A DNA stretch of 64,000 bases from Paulinella micropora (Eukaryota; Cercozoa; Imbricatea; Euglyphida). The position numbers and the translations under genes were made by a program. Each line of letters begins with the position of its first letter. Positions within the stretch are counted from its first letter, which is position 1. Positions 21,040 to 33,171 of this stretch are shown in pieces. The notes beneath the pieces were generated by a model. It ran no database searches and was not told the DNA's origin. It was given only the letters and a program-made list of their open reading frames with translations. The stretch is from contig BJOX01000206.1 in assembly GCA_009731375.1 (NCBI GenBank), positions 528,437-592,436 on the forward strand, read 5' to 3'.

Positions 21040-24000
21040 TTAGGACTTTCGTTGCACAGTGAAGTCTACAAAAGTGTCCCAGTCATTGCAGGTTTTTATC
21101 GCAAGTAATTGCCTCGTTGCATAAGCTGGGTAGAACGCATGGAAATTCCCTGCCTTCAAATGATTGCAGTCGTTCATGAGCAACAACTTGTTCAGTAACG
21201 CCGTTGAATCGCCGGCGTCAAGCACGGGGTGTTCGAACAAGAACAATACTTTCGCCCCCGCTAGTGCCCCGTGTATTTCCGTGATTTTGTCCTGTATGGC
21301 TTGCAGCTGGGCAGTTGGCAATGAGCCGATGTGAGCGGGCGGGAGGGTTGGCGTCTGCAGAACCCTGAACTGCACCACTTTGTAGGTCGGTAGTTGTTCT
21401 AGCCACGATTTTAAATCTGTCACGGCTGGCTCGCTGACGGGGTAGGCGTAGGAATGATAGAAGCTGTTCTTGTCTGGCACGTAGCACAGCGACGTTCGTT
21501 CACTTTCTTGCACCTCTAGCTTAGCAATCTTTAGGTTATCCCAGAGTTTGGTCATGGTCCCTGATGATATTTTCTCGGCGGCGAGTTGCACGACTGTTTT
21601 CGTCATTTTCCACTGAACCGTAGCTTTCATCGTATCATCCCAACCGAGCAAGTCGGCAGTGTGAGTTGCGTAGATATTTGTAAGCTTCTGCTGCCTAAGA
21701 AGCGCAAGAGCTTCATTTTGCACGGCTAACTTCAGAGGTTTATAGATTTTTTCCAGTCAAACTGCGTCATCCGCAGACGTCGCCACAGGGTCTCCCGTAA
21801 GAACTGCAACTAAAAATGTACGCTGCAGAGCTAATAAGTAGACTACGAATTGCAGCGCCGATTGGTTGGCAGGACTCGAAAAAATCTCCTGCTGCGCGAG
21901 TTGTCGGGCTAAGAATATCAGGATATTAACATTGACGTCTAGATCAGAAATACCTGCGACCTTTTGCGTAAAGATAGTTGGTTGTTGGCAGGGGAAGCCG
22001 CAGATGTTCATGCGCCCCAAAAATCCCCCAGCGGCGAAAGCGCTGACGAGCTCGTAATTGGCATCTAGTGCTGTCAATCCGGTTGTTCCCTTAGTTTCGT
22101 GCACGAGAATTTGAATCGCGACTATTGTGGGCGCGGGCGTTGCCGCCGTAGGGTTCTGATATATCGCTAACAGCTGTTTGAAGTCAGTGTCGGCCGTTAT
22201 GCCGGTTGGACGTGCAGACGAAAGCGCATCAGCCATATTTTGGTTCTTCACTTTTGATGCAAGGAGCTTAGCGGAGTCCACTGGTGCTTCCACAACTACG
22301 TTCATCGCTGGTAACTGGCCGGTGGTGTACGCTACTGGAGGCAGCACGCTCGGCACAACTGCTTTCTGCGGGAGAGACCGAGGCAAGAAATCCTCCCAGG
22401 ACTTTGTCTTCTTGGCCGGCGTGCTCGGCTGGATATAAGGTGACGCGTATGGACCCGCAGCCTCCTTGCATGTCTGCAAGATCGTTTTAAGTGTCGGTGC
22501 CTGCGCATTTGCCGTGCCCTCTCCCGCCGGAGTCGATGCCGTGTGTAGCGCACGGAGCGACCCAAGCGTCGGCGCCTGCGCCCCCGAAGACTGTGGTAGG
22601 TATTGTTACCAGGATTTATTCGGCTTTGCCGCCTTCGCATCTGCCACCGAAGATTGTGCTGGTACGTAATTTTCCCCGGATTTCGTCTTTGTTGCCTGCG
22701 CTTCTGCCCTCGAAGACTGTGGTAGGTATTTTTCCCAGGATTTCTTCAGCTTTGCTGTCTTCGCATCTGCGAGCGCCTTCGCATCTTCCAGCGCCTTCGC
22801 ATCTGCGAGCGCCTTCGCATCTTCCAGCGCCTTCGCGTCTGCGAGCGCCTTCGCGTCTGCGAGCGCCTTCGCGTCTGCGAGCGCCTTCGCGTCTGCGAGC
22901 TCCTTCGTTTTGGCTGCGTCATCTGCCGCCTTCTTTTTCGCCAATGCCACGCTGGCGGCTGCTACTGTGGTCTCCGCCTTCGTTTTCGTCTGTGCTGCCT
23001 TGAGATCTGCCTGTTCCTTTGCCGTTGTCTTCGTTTTCGCCTCATTCGTCGCCTTTTCCAACGCTGCCACTTTGTCTTCTACCTGGCCCTGCAGCGTGCC
23101 TATGAGACCTTGGGCCGACGCCACTGTCGCGTGGGCCTTCGACTTCGCATCCTCTGTCGTGGTCTTCTTCGTTTGAGCAGCAGCCAGCTTCATTACTTCG
23201 GTGTCGTGCCTTGCCGTGGCGGTCGCCAAGTCCGTCGCGGCCCCTTGTGCCACCCGCCTCGCCGCCTTCGCTGCGGTGCTCGCCAAAACTGCCTTCTCTT
23301 CCGCTGGCGAGAATTTTATGTCGCCTCCCGGTAGGAATGGCACACGCGTTGTGAAATCTGCTATTTTTGCTGCTATTGTTTGTGTCCACGTAGGTACCCC
23401 AGGTTTTGTACTGTCCATATACCTTGCGTTTTGCTGTACTCTGCCCAGCCACGCAGGCGCGTACACAGATACGTACTGCGCATGATCGTAGTCTCTGGAT
23501 TCCTTCCATTTCTTCATAAGCGCATCCAATGGAGCCAGAGTAGACGTAACCAAGCTTCTGTATCCTGCACTCATCATTAGCATCGTACCCGTGAACATAT
23601 AGAAGCTTGCTTGCCATGCGTCGTAAAGCGCCTGAAATTTCTCCAACCACGCCAACAACCGCTCTAGCCGATCACTGCAAGTTTGCCACTCCTCTTCAGT
23701 ATCGAACGTCCTCGCGGCTATCAATGCTTCCTGCGGATCCATCTGCGCTCCCGTACGCAGCGTTTGTAGTGCGTCGCATATGTCCCAAAACGATTTCCTG
23801 TCCGGCAGTGCCCACCATGCATTGTCCAAACCTGTGAGATCATTCACGTCTACAGCATCCCCGTCTGCATCCTTCCAGGTGGTCTGTATCCTGTTGAGCA
23901 ACCCTGCAGCTCTTTCTTTCAGGGTAGGAGACGCGTTCAAAAACGCTACCGTTGACAAGCTGACGATTCGGCGGATGATGTCAAATTTTGCATCGACGAG

Positions 24001-27000
24001 TTCCACTGCACTCATTGCTGCAAACTGGTGCATGTTCAACGCCGTTGTGTACACTGTCCACCCTGCCGACGAATAATAATTTTTTGCTCCTTCCAGGAAC
24101 AACATAGCTCCGCTTATGCCGAGTTCCATAGCTTGATTCATTGCCTTTAGAGCTGCGTCGCACCCTGCTAACTTGTCCACCGCAGATTCGAGGGCGCCGA
24201 GGTGAGCAGTCCACGCTGGTTCATCCTCCTGTTTTGGTGTCGAAATGTTGCACTGAATCCCGGATTCCCGCTAATACAGCTTTTTGCGCTGCACAACTTG
24301 TTTCGAACGTTGTTTTGGCTTCGTTGGCTTTTTCTATTGCTTCTTGCGTTTCAGTGTGGGAGAGATTTAGTATGTTCTGCAGCTCGGTTTTTGCATTCTC
24401 CTCAGGTACTGACACGGCTGCAGCAGTTATCTCTCTCTTCCCTTTTGCTTCCTGGACCTTGGCCTCCGCGTCGGCCACAGCAGCCTCTGCCAGCGTGACG
24501 GCCTCTTGGGCAGCCTTGGCCTCTTCGGCCGCTTTCTTCTCTTCCTCTGCCAACTTCGTCAACTCTGTCTGTTTGGCTGCCACCAGGGCTTGCGCCTCGT
24601 TCACAGCTGTTTCTGCTTTCAGTCGTGCCTGCTCTGCCTCGGCGACAGCGGCGGCCGCTGCTTTTGCCTCTTCTGCCGCCTGCTTTGCCTCGGCTGCTGC
24701 TGCTTCGGCTGCTGCTATCTTCGCCTCGTCAGAACCAGCTGGCGGATCCGAGGGCTTGGGCGGGTCTCCAGGCTTGGGCAGCAGGGGCGGCGCTTTAGGG
24801 ATCCCCTTCTTATCATCGGGCGCGGCAGGCGCCCACGCAGCCCTGCACTTGCGCACAATTCGTGAGAATGTCGCGTCTTTGGACTCTCCAGGCTTGCTCT
24901 TAGAGTTTGCCTCTGGGGCTTCAGCGATCCCTGTTACATACATAGGGCTTGATTCCAGTGACTTGAGGTTGGACGCGCCCCATTGTGCGAGGGCTTTTTC
25001 CAAGACTGGCCGCACTTGCTGCAGAACAGCATCGAGCCCCTGGACTATGCGCCTGATGCATTTAGAAACTTGTGGCGTCTCTGCCGCTTCTTTTATCTCT
25101 TTCCATGACTGCTTCTTCTTCTCTATCTCGAATATATCTTCGTTAAAATCTTTCGCATTTGTGTAGGTGTCAAACGTAACTGTCAGGAATTCCGTGATCT
25201 CATCGCGCACCTTGTTGTCAACCACGGCTTTAACTTATGTACAGCAAGTCGTCATCACACCCTGCACAACTGCCTGTAGCAGATCGGTAATGAGCCCGGC
25301 GTGGTCTGTTGTGTCATTGAATGTCGTGGTTGATAACTTGTAATCGACTTTAGAGTCTTCTATTTCCGCCTTTAACTCGGTCGTACATTCAGCATATTTG
25401 GTCTTGTTTTCAGCAGCCCAGGTGCTCGTCGCGGTTGCAATCCGTAAGAAGCTACTAAAAAGGAACCGTGCGCTCTCGTAGACTGACAGAACGCGGACCT
25501 TGAACAATTTGAGCCGGGACGCTGCCAGGTCGAGTAGCCGTGTAAGATCTGTGGCCCCCACAATTTTTGTCCGAGCGTTCTCGATCACAATTCGGGCAGG
25601 GTCTATCTGCGTCTTGGTGTACGTTTCCATTCCCTGCTTGACGTTCACCCAGTTGTCGTAGGCCTCTGCGAATATGGTTTCCCACGCGGGAACGCTGGCC
25701 GACTTTTTTCCCTTCTTCGTCAGGGACAAGGCTTTGAGGATTTCCTGATCCATCGTGTAAGTACTTTCAAAATCCTGGGTAGCTGTCTCGACCTCCTCCA
25801 GCCGAGCAATCGCTGTTTGAACATCTGCACTTCCCGCCGCATTGCTTGGCTTGGCATAGATTTTCTCCAGCAGTAATTCGCCCGTTGTTTTCAGCGCGAC
25901 TGGAACTTTGGGGCTGCCCGTGTCCGGTAGCGGGACGGGTTCTAGGTACAGAGTAGGTATGTCGGCGAACATTGGCTCGTTGCTAATCATCCAGTACATG
26001 CTCAGCAGAAAGTTGTTCCATCTCTGCTTATCTTCCGGTGCTTTGCGGGCCTCGTCCAACTTTGCGTCTATCGGGCCGGTACCAGCATTGTCTATCGAGA
26101 GGTAGGTCCCGAACGACAGGGCGAAATGCAACAGCTGCCAGTATTTCCTGTTTGTGTCATTCATCTCAGCGTAATTTACGTCGTCAGTTGTGGTTTTCTC
26201 GTCCCCTACGATCTGGAAGAATCTGGCGAGCCGCTCCTTCGTTTCGTTCTGTAGGGGGTTGTCCTCTGTCACGAGGTCCGTTTGTATCGCGTTCTCTACA
26301 CAGAAATCCCAGGCGCCGACCGTGGGTCCTGCATCCAGGGCCGTTTTTGCATCATCATCATCATCACCACCTTCCACCTTCTCTTTTGTCGCGCAGATTG
26401 CTTCGTGAACCCTCAGCAGTAGTGCGACGGCGAGAACATTCGATGCACCAGGGCGTGCAACAGCAAGGATGTTAAGAGGTAGCCCCAGCTCTATCGTCTC
26501 ACATTCGTCTTGCCATTTTGGTATAAGCGAGCTCACATGTTCTTCCCACTTTGCCCCGACCTCAGGCGGGTAGGAAGCCTGGAGCACAGGATCGCCTTTG
26601 TTTAGCTCCGACCACCGCTTTTCGAAATGTGACCACCACTTTGGCGGGGCCAGTGGTTTCGCTGCAGCCTTACAAACCTTATGCCAAGACTCGTAAAAAT
26701 CCTTAAACAGATGCACCGACTTCCAGTTGTCGCGGTGCCAACATATACGCGGATCCTTAGCCTCCACTGTCACCAGGTAAGCTTTTCTTTCTCTGTCTCC
26801 CAGGGCATATCTCTTCTTCTCGGGTGGTTTTGGTCTCATAGCAAAAAAAGCTTTCGCGAATTTCCACTGGAAGCTTCGGGAGTAGAGACTGCTTAATTGT
26901 CCAGCTGGCACATCGATAATCGGGGCGCCATCGGGTGGGGGTGGTACTGGCCAGAACAAACACGCGCATAACAGCGCGCGGCCTAACAGATACACATTTT

Positions 27001-27277
27001 TCCTCTCTGCACGTTTTTCCTCTTTGTCATCGTTCTTAACCGGCTCGAAATCCGCACGTGGAGGCACAAATGCTTCGACGAATTTAGCCACAAATTCGTC
27101 TTCAGTTATCCCAGGAGTTGCTTTCTTTTTTTCCGTATCGTTGTATGTGGCCAGAAATTGCTGGTAGATCACTGGGAAATAGTCCTGCAACAACTCCTGC
27201 ACTTTTGTGCTCTGCAGCCGGCGGTAGGTTTCAGCGTAATTCTCATATCCGTCATCGTCGGATGCAGAATCGGCCAT
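21040..27277 (-). pseudogene. Giant coiled-coil protein gene broken by three in-frame stops and one frameshift
   Basis: From ATG 27277 (MADSASDDDG) coding sequence continues to 21040, about 2,080 codons. It is interrupted by TAA at 25235-25237, a frameshift near 24235, TAA at 22606-22608 and TGA at 21757-21759. Across each stop the same frame continues with protein-like sequence and no gap. The N-terminal 685 residues are globular and Trp-rich. The middle is an Ala/Glu/Lys coiled coil and an 18-bp tandem repeat (22768-22920) encoding DAKALA/DAKALE. Near 22340-22745 a motif of the type KSWExYLPQSS recurs. At 22606 the Glu codon position of one copy is TAA, consistent with a GAA-to-TAA change. 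Sequence is less GC-rich than flanking genes. A structural or scaffold role is a guess. Either a decayed copy or a series of separate small genes is possible; shared frame favours one gene. Confidence 0.6.
22768..22920. repeat. 18-bp tandem repeat inside the giant gene
   Basis: Around eight units of an 18-bp motif (GCATCTGCGAGCGCCTTC and close variants) encode, on the minus strand, alternating DAKALA and DAKALE. Units differ at one or two positions, so the array is not an assembly stutter. Expected to form a continuous helix. Confidence 0.85.
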
Positions 27278-27848
27278 GGGGCAAACCTCCACGCCAAGGC
27301 AGGAATGGACGTTCGTGTACAGAACAGGCTCAGTTTATAATGTTAGCAGGGGGGTTGGGGGCTCCCCTCCACTACATTTCTTCGGGAAAGCCCCCACCNN
27401 NNNNNNNNNNNNNNNNNNNNNNNNNNNNNNNNNNNNNNNNNNNNNNNNNNNNNNNNNNNNNNNNNNNNNNNNNNNNNNNNNNNNNNNNNNNNNNNNNNNN
27501 NNNNNNNNNNNNNNNNNNNNNNNNNNNNNNNNNNNNNNNNNNNNNNNNNNNNNNNNNNNNNNNNNNNNNNNNNNNNNNNNNNNNNNNNNNNNNNNNNNNN
27601 NNNNNNNNNNNNNNNNNNNNNNNNNNNNNNNNNNNNNNNNNNNNNNNNNNNNNNNNNNNNNNNNNNNNNNNNNNNNNNNNNNNNNNNNNNNNNNNNNNNN
27701 NNNNNNNNNNNNNNNNNNNNNNNNNNNNNNNNNNNNNNNNNNNNNNNNNNNNNNNNNNNNNNNNNNNNNNNNNNNNNNNNNNNNNNNNNNNNNNNNNNNN
27801 NNNNNNNNNNNNNNNNNNNNNNNNNNNNNNNNNNNNNNNNNNNNNNNN
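27278..27848. other. Intergenic stretch and gap 27399-27848
   Basis: About 120 bp of upstream sequence for the minus-strand gene, then 450 N. The 5' end of the next plus-strand gene is presumably in the gap. Confidence 0.9.
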
Positions 27849-28514
27849 GAGTAAGGAGCACGCGTGCGATGCAGGCTGCCGTTGGCTGCGTGTTGGGGCC
27901 ACGTCGCGCTGGTCGGTCTGCCTCGGCTCGGGCAGGCTGCACCAGTGCGTCCCGCAGAGCTGTAACGACTACTACGGGCGCTGCGTCCACACCGGCTTTT
28001 TACTGCCGTTGCCGCACCTGGAAGCGTCCGCTGACGATTTACAGCACGGGGGAGCACTGCGGCACAAGTCCTGGCCGTACACTCCGCTCCTATCTCTTAC
28101 CTGCGCACCCTGCCCCCCACGGGGTACAGTGGCCCGGGAGGGGGCGGCCGGCCGCAGTTACGGCGCATCCTGTCGCTGGAAAGGATTTGGTTCCGGGGGG
28201 AGGGGCTCCTGGTAGCACGGCTGTGGACAGCGGTCGTGCAGGACGGTAGCGTCCATCCTTTGCTGCGCCCCCTGGTCGCAATGCTCGAACCTTTGTACCG
28301 TGAGGGAGCGTGGCCTTGGCTGTGGCCGTACTTGTTGTTTTTGTTGTGTTCTACTCCGTGGCTGCAAACACCCTCGGGCGTGCCCCGCGTGGTGGCAGAG
28401 ACTGCGGCCTTACAGACCAGCCTGCGCCAGTCGGTCCCCGCGTTCCTCCGCGGGGGGCTCGGGGCCCGTGCGCTGGTGCACAGCAACCTACAAGCGATAG
28501 GCAGCGCAGACTAG
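27849..28514 (+). CDS. Partial membrane protein, 5' end lost in gap, one frameshift
   Basis: After the gap a Cys/Trp-rich stretch (SKEHACDAGCRWL, CVPQSCNDYYGRC) runs to about 28070; the coding character then moves to another frame (ISYLRTLPPTGYSG) and continues to 28514. Near the C-terminus there is one clear hydrophobic segment (WPWLWPYLLFLLCS), followed by about 50 residues. This suggests a Cys-rich ectodomain, a membrane anchor and a short tail. No family is recognised. The start cannot be placed. Confidence 0.45.
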
Positions 28515-29094
28515 CTCCGCCAGCAAATGCACGCACCGCAGCTAAGCCCAGCAAGCTCCCGNNNNNNNNNNNNNNNNNNNNNNNNNNNNNNNNNNNNNNN
28601 NNNNNNNNNNNNNNNNNNNNNNNNNNNNNNNNNNNNNNNNNNNNNNNNNNNNNNNNNNNNNNNNNNNNNNNNNNNNNNNNNNNNNNNNNNNNNNNNNNNN
28701 NNNNNNNNNNNNNNNNNNNNNNNNNNNNNNNNNNNNNNNNNNNNNNNNNNNNNNNNNNNNNNNNNNNNNNNNNNNNNNNNNNNNNNNNNNNNNNNNNNNN
28801 NNNNNNNNNNNNNNNNNNNNNNNNNNNNNNNNNNNNNNNNNNNNNNNNNNNNNNNNNNNNNNNNNNNNNNNNNNNNNNNNNNNNNNNNNNNNNNNNNNNN
28901 NNNNNNNNNNNNNNNNNNNNNNNNNNNNNAACCGACTGGACACTCCACACCCCCTCCCCCTCCTCGCTCCCATTCCCCTCGCTTGGTTTTGGGATGCGAG
29001 GAGGGGGGGAAGGGCGAAAGTTTTAGGTCGTGGTCCTACTTGTTAGTTGCGTACAAGAGTAAAAGAAAGGGCTTCTGCCTAGGTCGTGCGCGGC
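28515..29094. other. Gap 28562-28929 and spacer
   Basis: Mostly N. The 165 bp after the gap contain C- and G-rich low-complexity sequence and the leader of the next gene. No gene seen. Confidence 0.85.
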
Positions 29095-31031
29095 ATGATG
29101 ACGAGCCCCAAAGACAAGGAGCCGGAAATTTTGCGTACGGTTCTGGCGTTGTGGAATTTTTATACCAATCCGGAGCAAACAATTCGTGTGCTGAGAGGAC
29201 CCGTGGACGACGCGGGGAAATCCAATATGCATTTATACTTGCAGTTGAGTCCACTTCCCGCATCTAGCGTTAACGTCGGGGGTACAAGAAAGGATATAAG
29301 CCACGCGGGGTCCGAAGCCGAAAAAAAAGCTCTAAAGACATATTACACGACCGGGCTTAACATAGAAGCCGAGTGGAGAACAGTGCTGTTGGCCACGGCA
29401 GCAACGCTACGAATGAGCCCGAAGCTGGAAGAACCCAGTACCGACGATTTTGTCAAGTGCTACGTTAAGTGCTGTGGTGTCCCGATGCCAGTCGAAGCCA
29501 AAGAAGCAAAGTCTCAGGCCAAAGTACAGTTTCGCGAAGGTTGGTTAGAACAGTGGAAGAAGGACAACGGTGCACAGTGGGTTTCGCTACCAGGGGGAGG
29601 GAAATGGTTCAGTGGCGAGAATTTGCCAATCGATGTGTGCCCTCGCGAGAACTGGAGTAAGGCCTACAAAGCCGCCGTGCTACGCGCAACCTGTTTCTTT
29701 GGTTTCGTGCTGTCGATCGCCCGTGATAATAAGGAGAGCAAGTTCTCGGACAAATTCTGGGCCGCCGCCATACCTACAGCGACGGAATTAAAACAGGAGG
29801 GCTATTGGGAGAACACTGCCGCCAAGACGTTGGACAAGTGCTACGGGCAACTCCGGGACAGCAAAACAGAGGAGTTGCGCAGGTTGCTCGTGGCCCGGGC
29901 GTGCGACGCGTTGCTCCGGGACGAGGCGCAGCTGGATGCCCTGCAGTACGCGGTCCCGGGGGGCGCAATGGAACCACAGGGGGGGAAGTGCAACGCCTGC
30001 CAGAGCGGCGCTATCGACGAGGACAGCGCGTGGCACCAGTGGACGCTGGGAGCGAAGCTTCATGACCAGACCTGCCAGCACGCGCTGGATACGCCCGAGA
30101 TCCAGGAACAACTTCCGGGGGGGTGAAGGGGCTGCAAGGCTACCGCTTGTGCATGTACACCAAGAAGTTGGGAGGTGCCTTCCTGTTCGCCTCGTGCACC
30201 GAAGAGGATTTCAGGTGAGTGACCGTGCCCCCCGGCACGCAGCCAGAACTAGACAAAATGATCCAGGCGCGGCAGAACCAGTACCAACCACGGAATCCGG
30301 CCCCTGACCACGCGTGGCACCCGTTCCACCCGCTAAGTGGCGAAGAGCACGTACTAAACCAGTTGTGCTCGCTGCACGCAGACATTCTGTCGCCGGAGAA
30401 GCTACTAGCGATCAACAAGAAAACGCACGTACGGCTCTGGGAATTTTTTCGTCTCGATTCCCCGCTGGGGAGGGGCAATTACGCTGCCTACAAGGAAGGC
30501 CTGCAGATGTGCACGAACGCGAGACCCGGGGTCTCGCTACAGAGCTTGTTTGCTGCCGCGACGCAGAAATATGGTACCAAGAAGAATAATGGCCTGCAGC
30601 TAGGATATTGTGCACACGCCATATACAACCACTGCCACTACTAGTACCTACCCTACACGCTAGCTGGGTCCAAGGGCGAACTGGTAGCCGCGATGTCCGT
30701 AGGGGAAGGTGGTGCCTACCGGCTGTGCCTCGTTTCCATGGCAGGTAAGTTTCAAGTGGAGTTGTGGCCCAGCCATGAGTACGTCAAGGCGTGCAAAAAA
30801 TCCGAGCATTCCGAGGACAACACTTGGGACAGCTGGTTCCAGAAACGACTGCAGTTCGATCAGAGCTGCACCGACACGTTGCTGGATAAATTGTCCAAGA
30901 AGCCGGAAGGGCGAGCAGAGATTGAAACACTAAAAGCAATCATACAAAAGAAACCACACACAGCTTACGGTCTCCAACTTTGGGGCCCCAAATCTTCGCA
31001 GCGCTGCAACGAGAACGCGAACGCGAAATAG
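29095..31031 (+). pseudogene. Hypothetical protein gene with a frameshift and two in-frame stops
   Basis: ATG at 29095 or 29098 (MTSPKDKEPEILRTVLALW) opens 340 residues that end in a G-run at about 30115-30122, where the reading shifts. The new frame (GLQGYRLCMYTKKLG) meets TGA at about 30216, continues through DKMIQARQNQYQP, meets TAG at 30642-30644, and continues to 31031. Restored length would be about 640 residues. The stretch around the TGA reads CAG-GTGAGT, a good 5' splice site, but the only near 3' site would give an intron of about 28 nt, which is too short. No domain is recognised. The moderate GC content and long Trp/Lys-rich N-terminus resemble the giant minus-strand gene at 27277. 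Confidence 0.5.
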
Positions 31032-31286
31032 ACGACGGGCAACGCGAATTAGCCAAACGCAAATCAGCCGCACGCTGATAACGGCCAGTGTGTGTCCACT
31101 GCTAGGGGGGGGGGAGGACCCGGGCCCTCCCCCGGGCACGAGAGAGAGAGAGAGAGAGAGAGTGGGGCCCAGCCCAAATTCGTGACAGCGTACCAAACTT
31201 GTGTTTTTTTTAATTAAAAAACCCGCGCTACGATTCGACTGACCGGCCGGCGCGTGAGCTCGACAGCTCCCCGCACACAAATAAAT
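31032..31286. other. Convergent 3' intergenic region with GA microsatellite
   Basis: Holds a G-run at about 31107-31114, a (GA)n array at about 31139-31162 and an AATAAA at 31280-31285. Genes on both strands end here. Confidence 0.8.
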
Positions 31287-32079
31287 TCACATGAGCAGGA
31301 CACGATCCATGTGTCCCAATTGCGCGGCGCGCACGCTAACCCCAATAAACTGTTCGCGCGACTCACACTTCTCGGCCTCCTGCAGAAATATGTCGGCCAT
31401 GCTTCGCATGAGCTTGTAGAAATTATCTCGTTTGTCGGCGCCGTCGCTAATAATGCGCTGGGTCCCGTTCAGGGCGATGCCCCCGTAGATCTCGTGTGAC
31501 ATACTACGCATCGGGTCCCGGGCCAGGCTGGCCAGGCTGGCCGCTGTGACCAAGAACCTACAACGGCTGTCTTGGCCTTGTATGTCATTATTGTCCCCGT
31601 ACTCTTGTCTGTTGGGCGTTCGGACGAACAATAACATTTCGTCGTGCACCCACTGCCCGCTCTTGCCGCCGTTGCGCGGCAGGTAGATGTCCGTGACCCC
31701 GAGCACCTGCACGCGCAGGGGCTTGGCCGCCCGGCCCCCCGGCTCACTGTCCTTGCCACAGACACCTATGAAGCGCCACTTTTCCGTGCCCGGCCCCTTG
31801 GCGTTGCGTGCGCCGGCGCTCAACAAGTCAGGATTGAGGACTTCCGGCTCGGAGATTTTCCAGTGGGTCGCGCAGTTGGTAACTTCGATGAAATCAGAGC
31901 CGGGCCACGACCGCGTCGCAGGGGCGCAGCTGGATCACCGTTTCGCCCCGATAAATCTGTTCCTGCCCTGACACGATGAGATCCGCCTTGGTCTGCGAGC
32001 GGCAAGTAATGGCCACAGGCCCACATTCCTCCTCCTCAGCCGCTAGGACACCGTACTTGGGCCTACCCCCTCCGTCCAT
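31287..32079 (-). CDS. Hypothetical protein, one frameshift
   Basis: Coding sequence on the minus strand reaches the stop at 31287. The first in-frame ATG is at 32079 (MDGGGRPKYGV); open frame extends to 32121 without an ATG. A frameshift near 31910 separates an N-terminal part (GPVAITCRSQTKADL) from the rest (SDFIEVTNCATHW, and further VTDIYLPRNGGKSG). About 265 residues in total. The second part contains alternating beta-like segments and resembles a structural protein, but no family is recognised. Confidence 0.5.
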
Positions 32080-32121
32080 CGGGCACAAGACCGCGCGACT
32101 ACGGCCAAGAAAAAAAGCCAC

Positions 32122-32319
32122 GATCTGTTACGAGAGGCGTACGAAGACCCCACCCCCGGCGCTGCACGCGCGCGGGACCGGGCGGGGATGAGGGAGGGGG
32201 GGGCGGGGGNNNNNNNNNNNNNNNNNNNNNNNNNNNNNNNNNNNNNNNNNNNNNNNNNNNNNNNNNNNNNNNNNNNNNNNNNNNNNNNNNNNNNNNNNNN
32301 NNNNNNNNNNNNNNNNNNN

Positions 32320-32384
<65 letters not shown>

Positions 32385-32518
32385 GAACAAGGCCCTCCCG
32401 CAGCGCACACGCCGCTTGGGTCCGGGCCAGGTGGGAGGGGGAGGAGCGGCGCGGGGCTTTTTCACTACAAGAACCCGCGCTCGGTTCGGTACGCCAACTT
32501 TGTCTCTGCCGGCTAAAC
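32122..32518. other. Gap 32210-32319 with flanking 64-G tract
   Basis: N run followed by an uninterrupted G homopolymer of about 64 nt, then the leader of the GTPase gene. No gene. Confidence 0.9.
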
Positions 32519-33139
32519 ATGCACGCACGCACGCCAGAGCAGGGTGCTTACCTCAAGGTGGTCATGCTCGGGGCCGCCATGACGGGCAAGACGTCGCTGT
32601 TGCAGAAGATGGCAGACAACCGTTCGCCGAGCGAGTGCCGACCGTTATCCACCATTGGCGTAGATTTCAAAATACTGCCCAACATGGTCCTGGCGGGCCG
32701 CTCGCACCAGGTCTGGGTCTGGGACACGGCCGGACAGGAGAGGTTCAAGTCGCTGATCTCGAATTACATGCGCGGGGCGCACGTGGGCCACATCTGCTAC
32801 AGCCAGGAACGCACGCAGAACCTGGACGAAGCGCTCGCCGCCCTCCCAGAGCCGGCGCTGCCCCCAGAATGTTTGCCCGTGCTCGTCGGCTGCCAGCGTG
32901 ATAAGGCCGTCCAGGGCCTGGACGCCAAGCTGGCGCAGGCCATGAACGACATCAACGACAAGTTCCAGGGACGCATGGTGCACACGAGCGCCGAAGTAGA
33001 TTCACAAGAACACCTCAAGGGCCTGCTGGTGCCTTTTCTGGAAGAAGCCGCTAGGTCCCTGCAGAGCCCGGAGCCCACACCGGTCAAGTTGGATAGCAGC
33101 AGCATAACCAGCGTGAATGTGGGTTTTACCTGTTGTTAA
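32519..33139 (+). CDS. Rab-like small GTPase
   Basis: 206 residues from ATG 32519. Small-GTPase motifs appear in order: P-loop GAAMTGKT (residues 18-25), switch I with STIGVDF, switch II WDTAGQERF, and a G5-like TSAE. The C-terminal CC is the usual double geranylgeranyl acceptor of Rab proteins, so it should attach to vesicle membranes. The guanine-specificity motif NKxD is replaced by CQRDK, and the P-loop carries Ala-Met where Gly-Val is typical, so nucleotide handling may be altered. Length matches Rab proteins. Single intact frame, with AATAAA 27 nt after the stop. No intron, unlike most host Rab genes, which fits a virus-captured copy acting on vesicle traffic (inference). Confidence 0.85.
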   Translation: MHARTPEQGAYLKVVMLGAAMTGKTSLLQKMADNRSPSECRPLSTIGVDFKILPNMVLAGRSHQVWVWDTAGQERFKSLISNYMRGAHVGHICYSQERTQNLDEALAALPEPALPPECLPVLVGCQRDKAVQGLDAKLAQAMNDINDKFQGRMVHTSAEVDSQEHLKGLLVPFLEEAARSLQSPEPTPVKLDSSSITSVNVGFTCC

Positions 33140-33165
33140 ATCGTTTCGGTGTGAACAGCAAGCTC

Positions 33166-33171
33166 AATAAA
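33166..33171 (+). terminator. Polyadenylation signal of the Rab-like gene
   Basis: AATAAA 27 nt after the stop, directly followed by a C-run and a gap (33190-33274). Confidence 0.6.

Noticed and set aside
27118-28215. Frames crossing the N run at 27399-27848 and similar gap-spanning frames at 14225, 16749, 28310, 32043, 35433
   Set aside because: They exist only because N carries no stop codons.
30216-30250. 28-nt intron after CAG-GTGAGT
   Set aside because: Shorter than any workable spliceosomal intron and leaves the later TAG unexplained.
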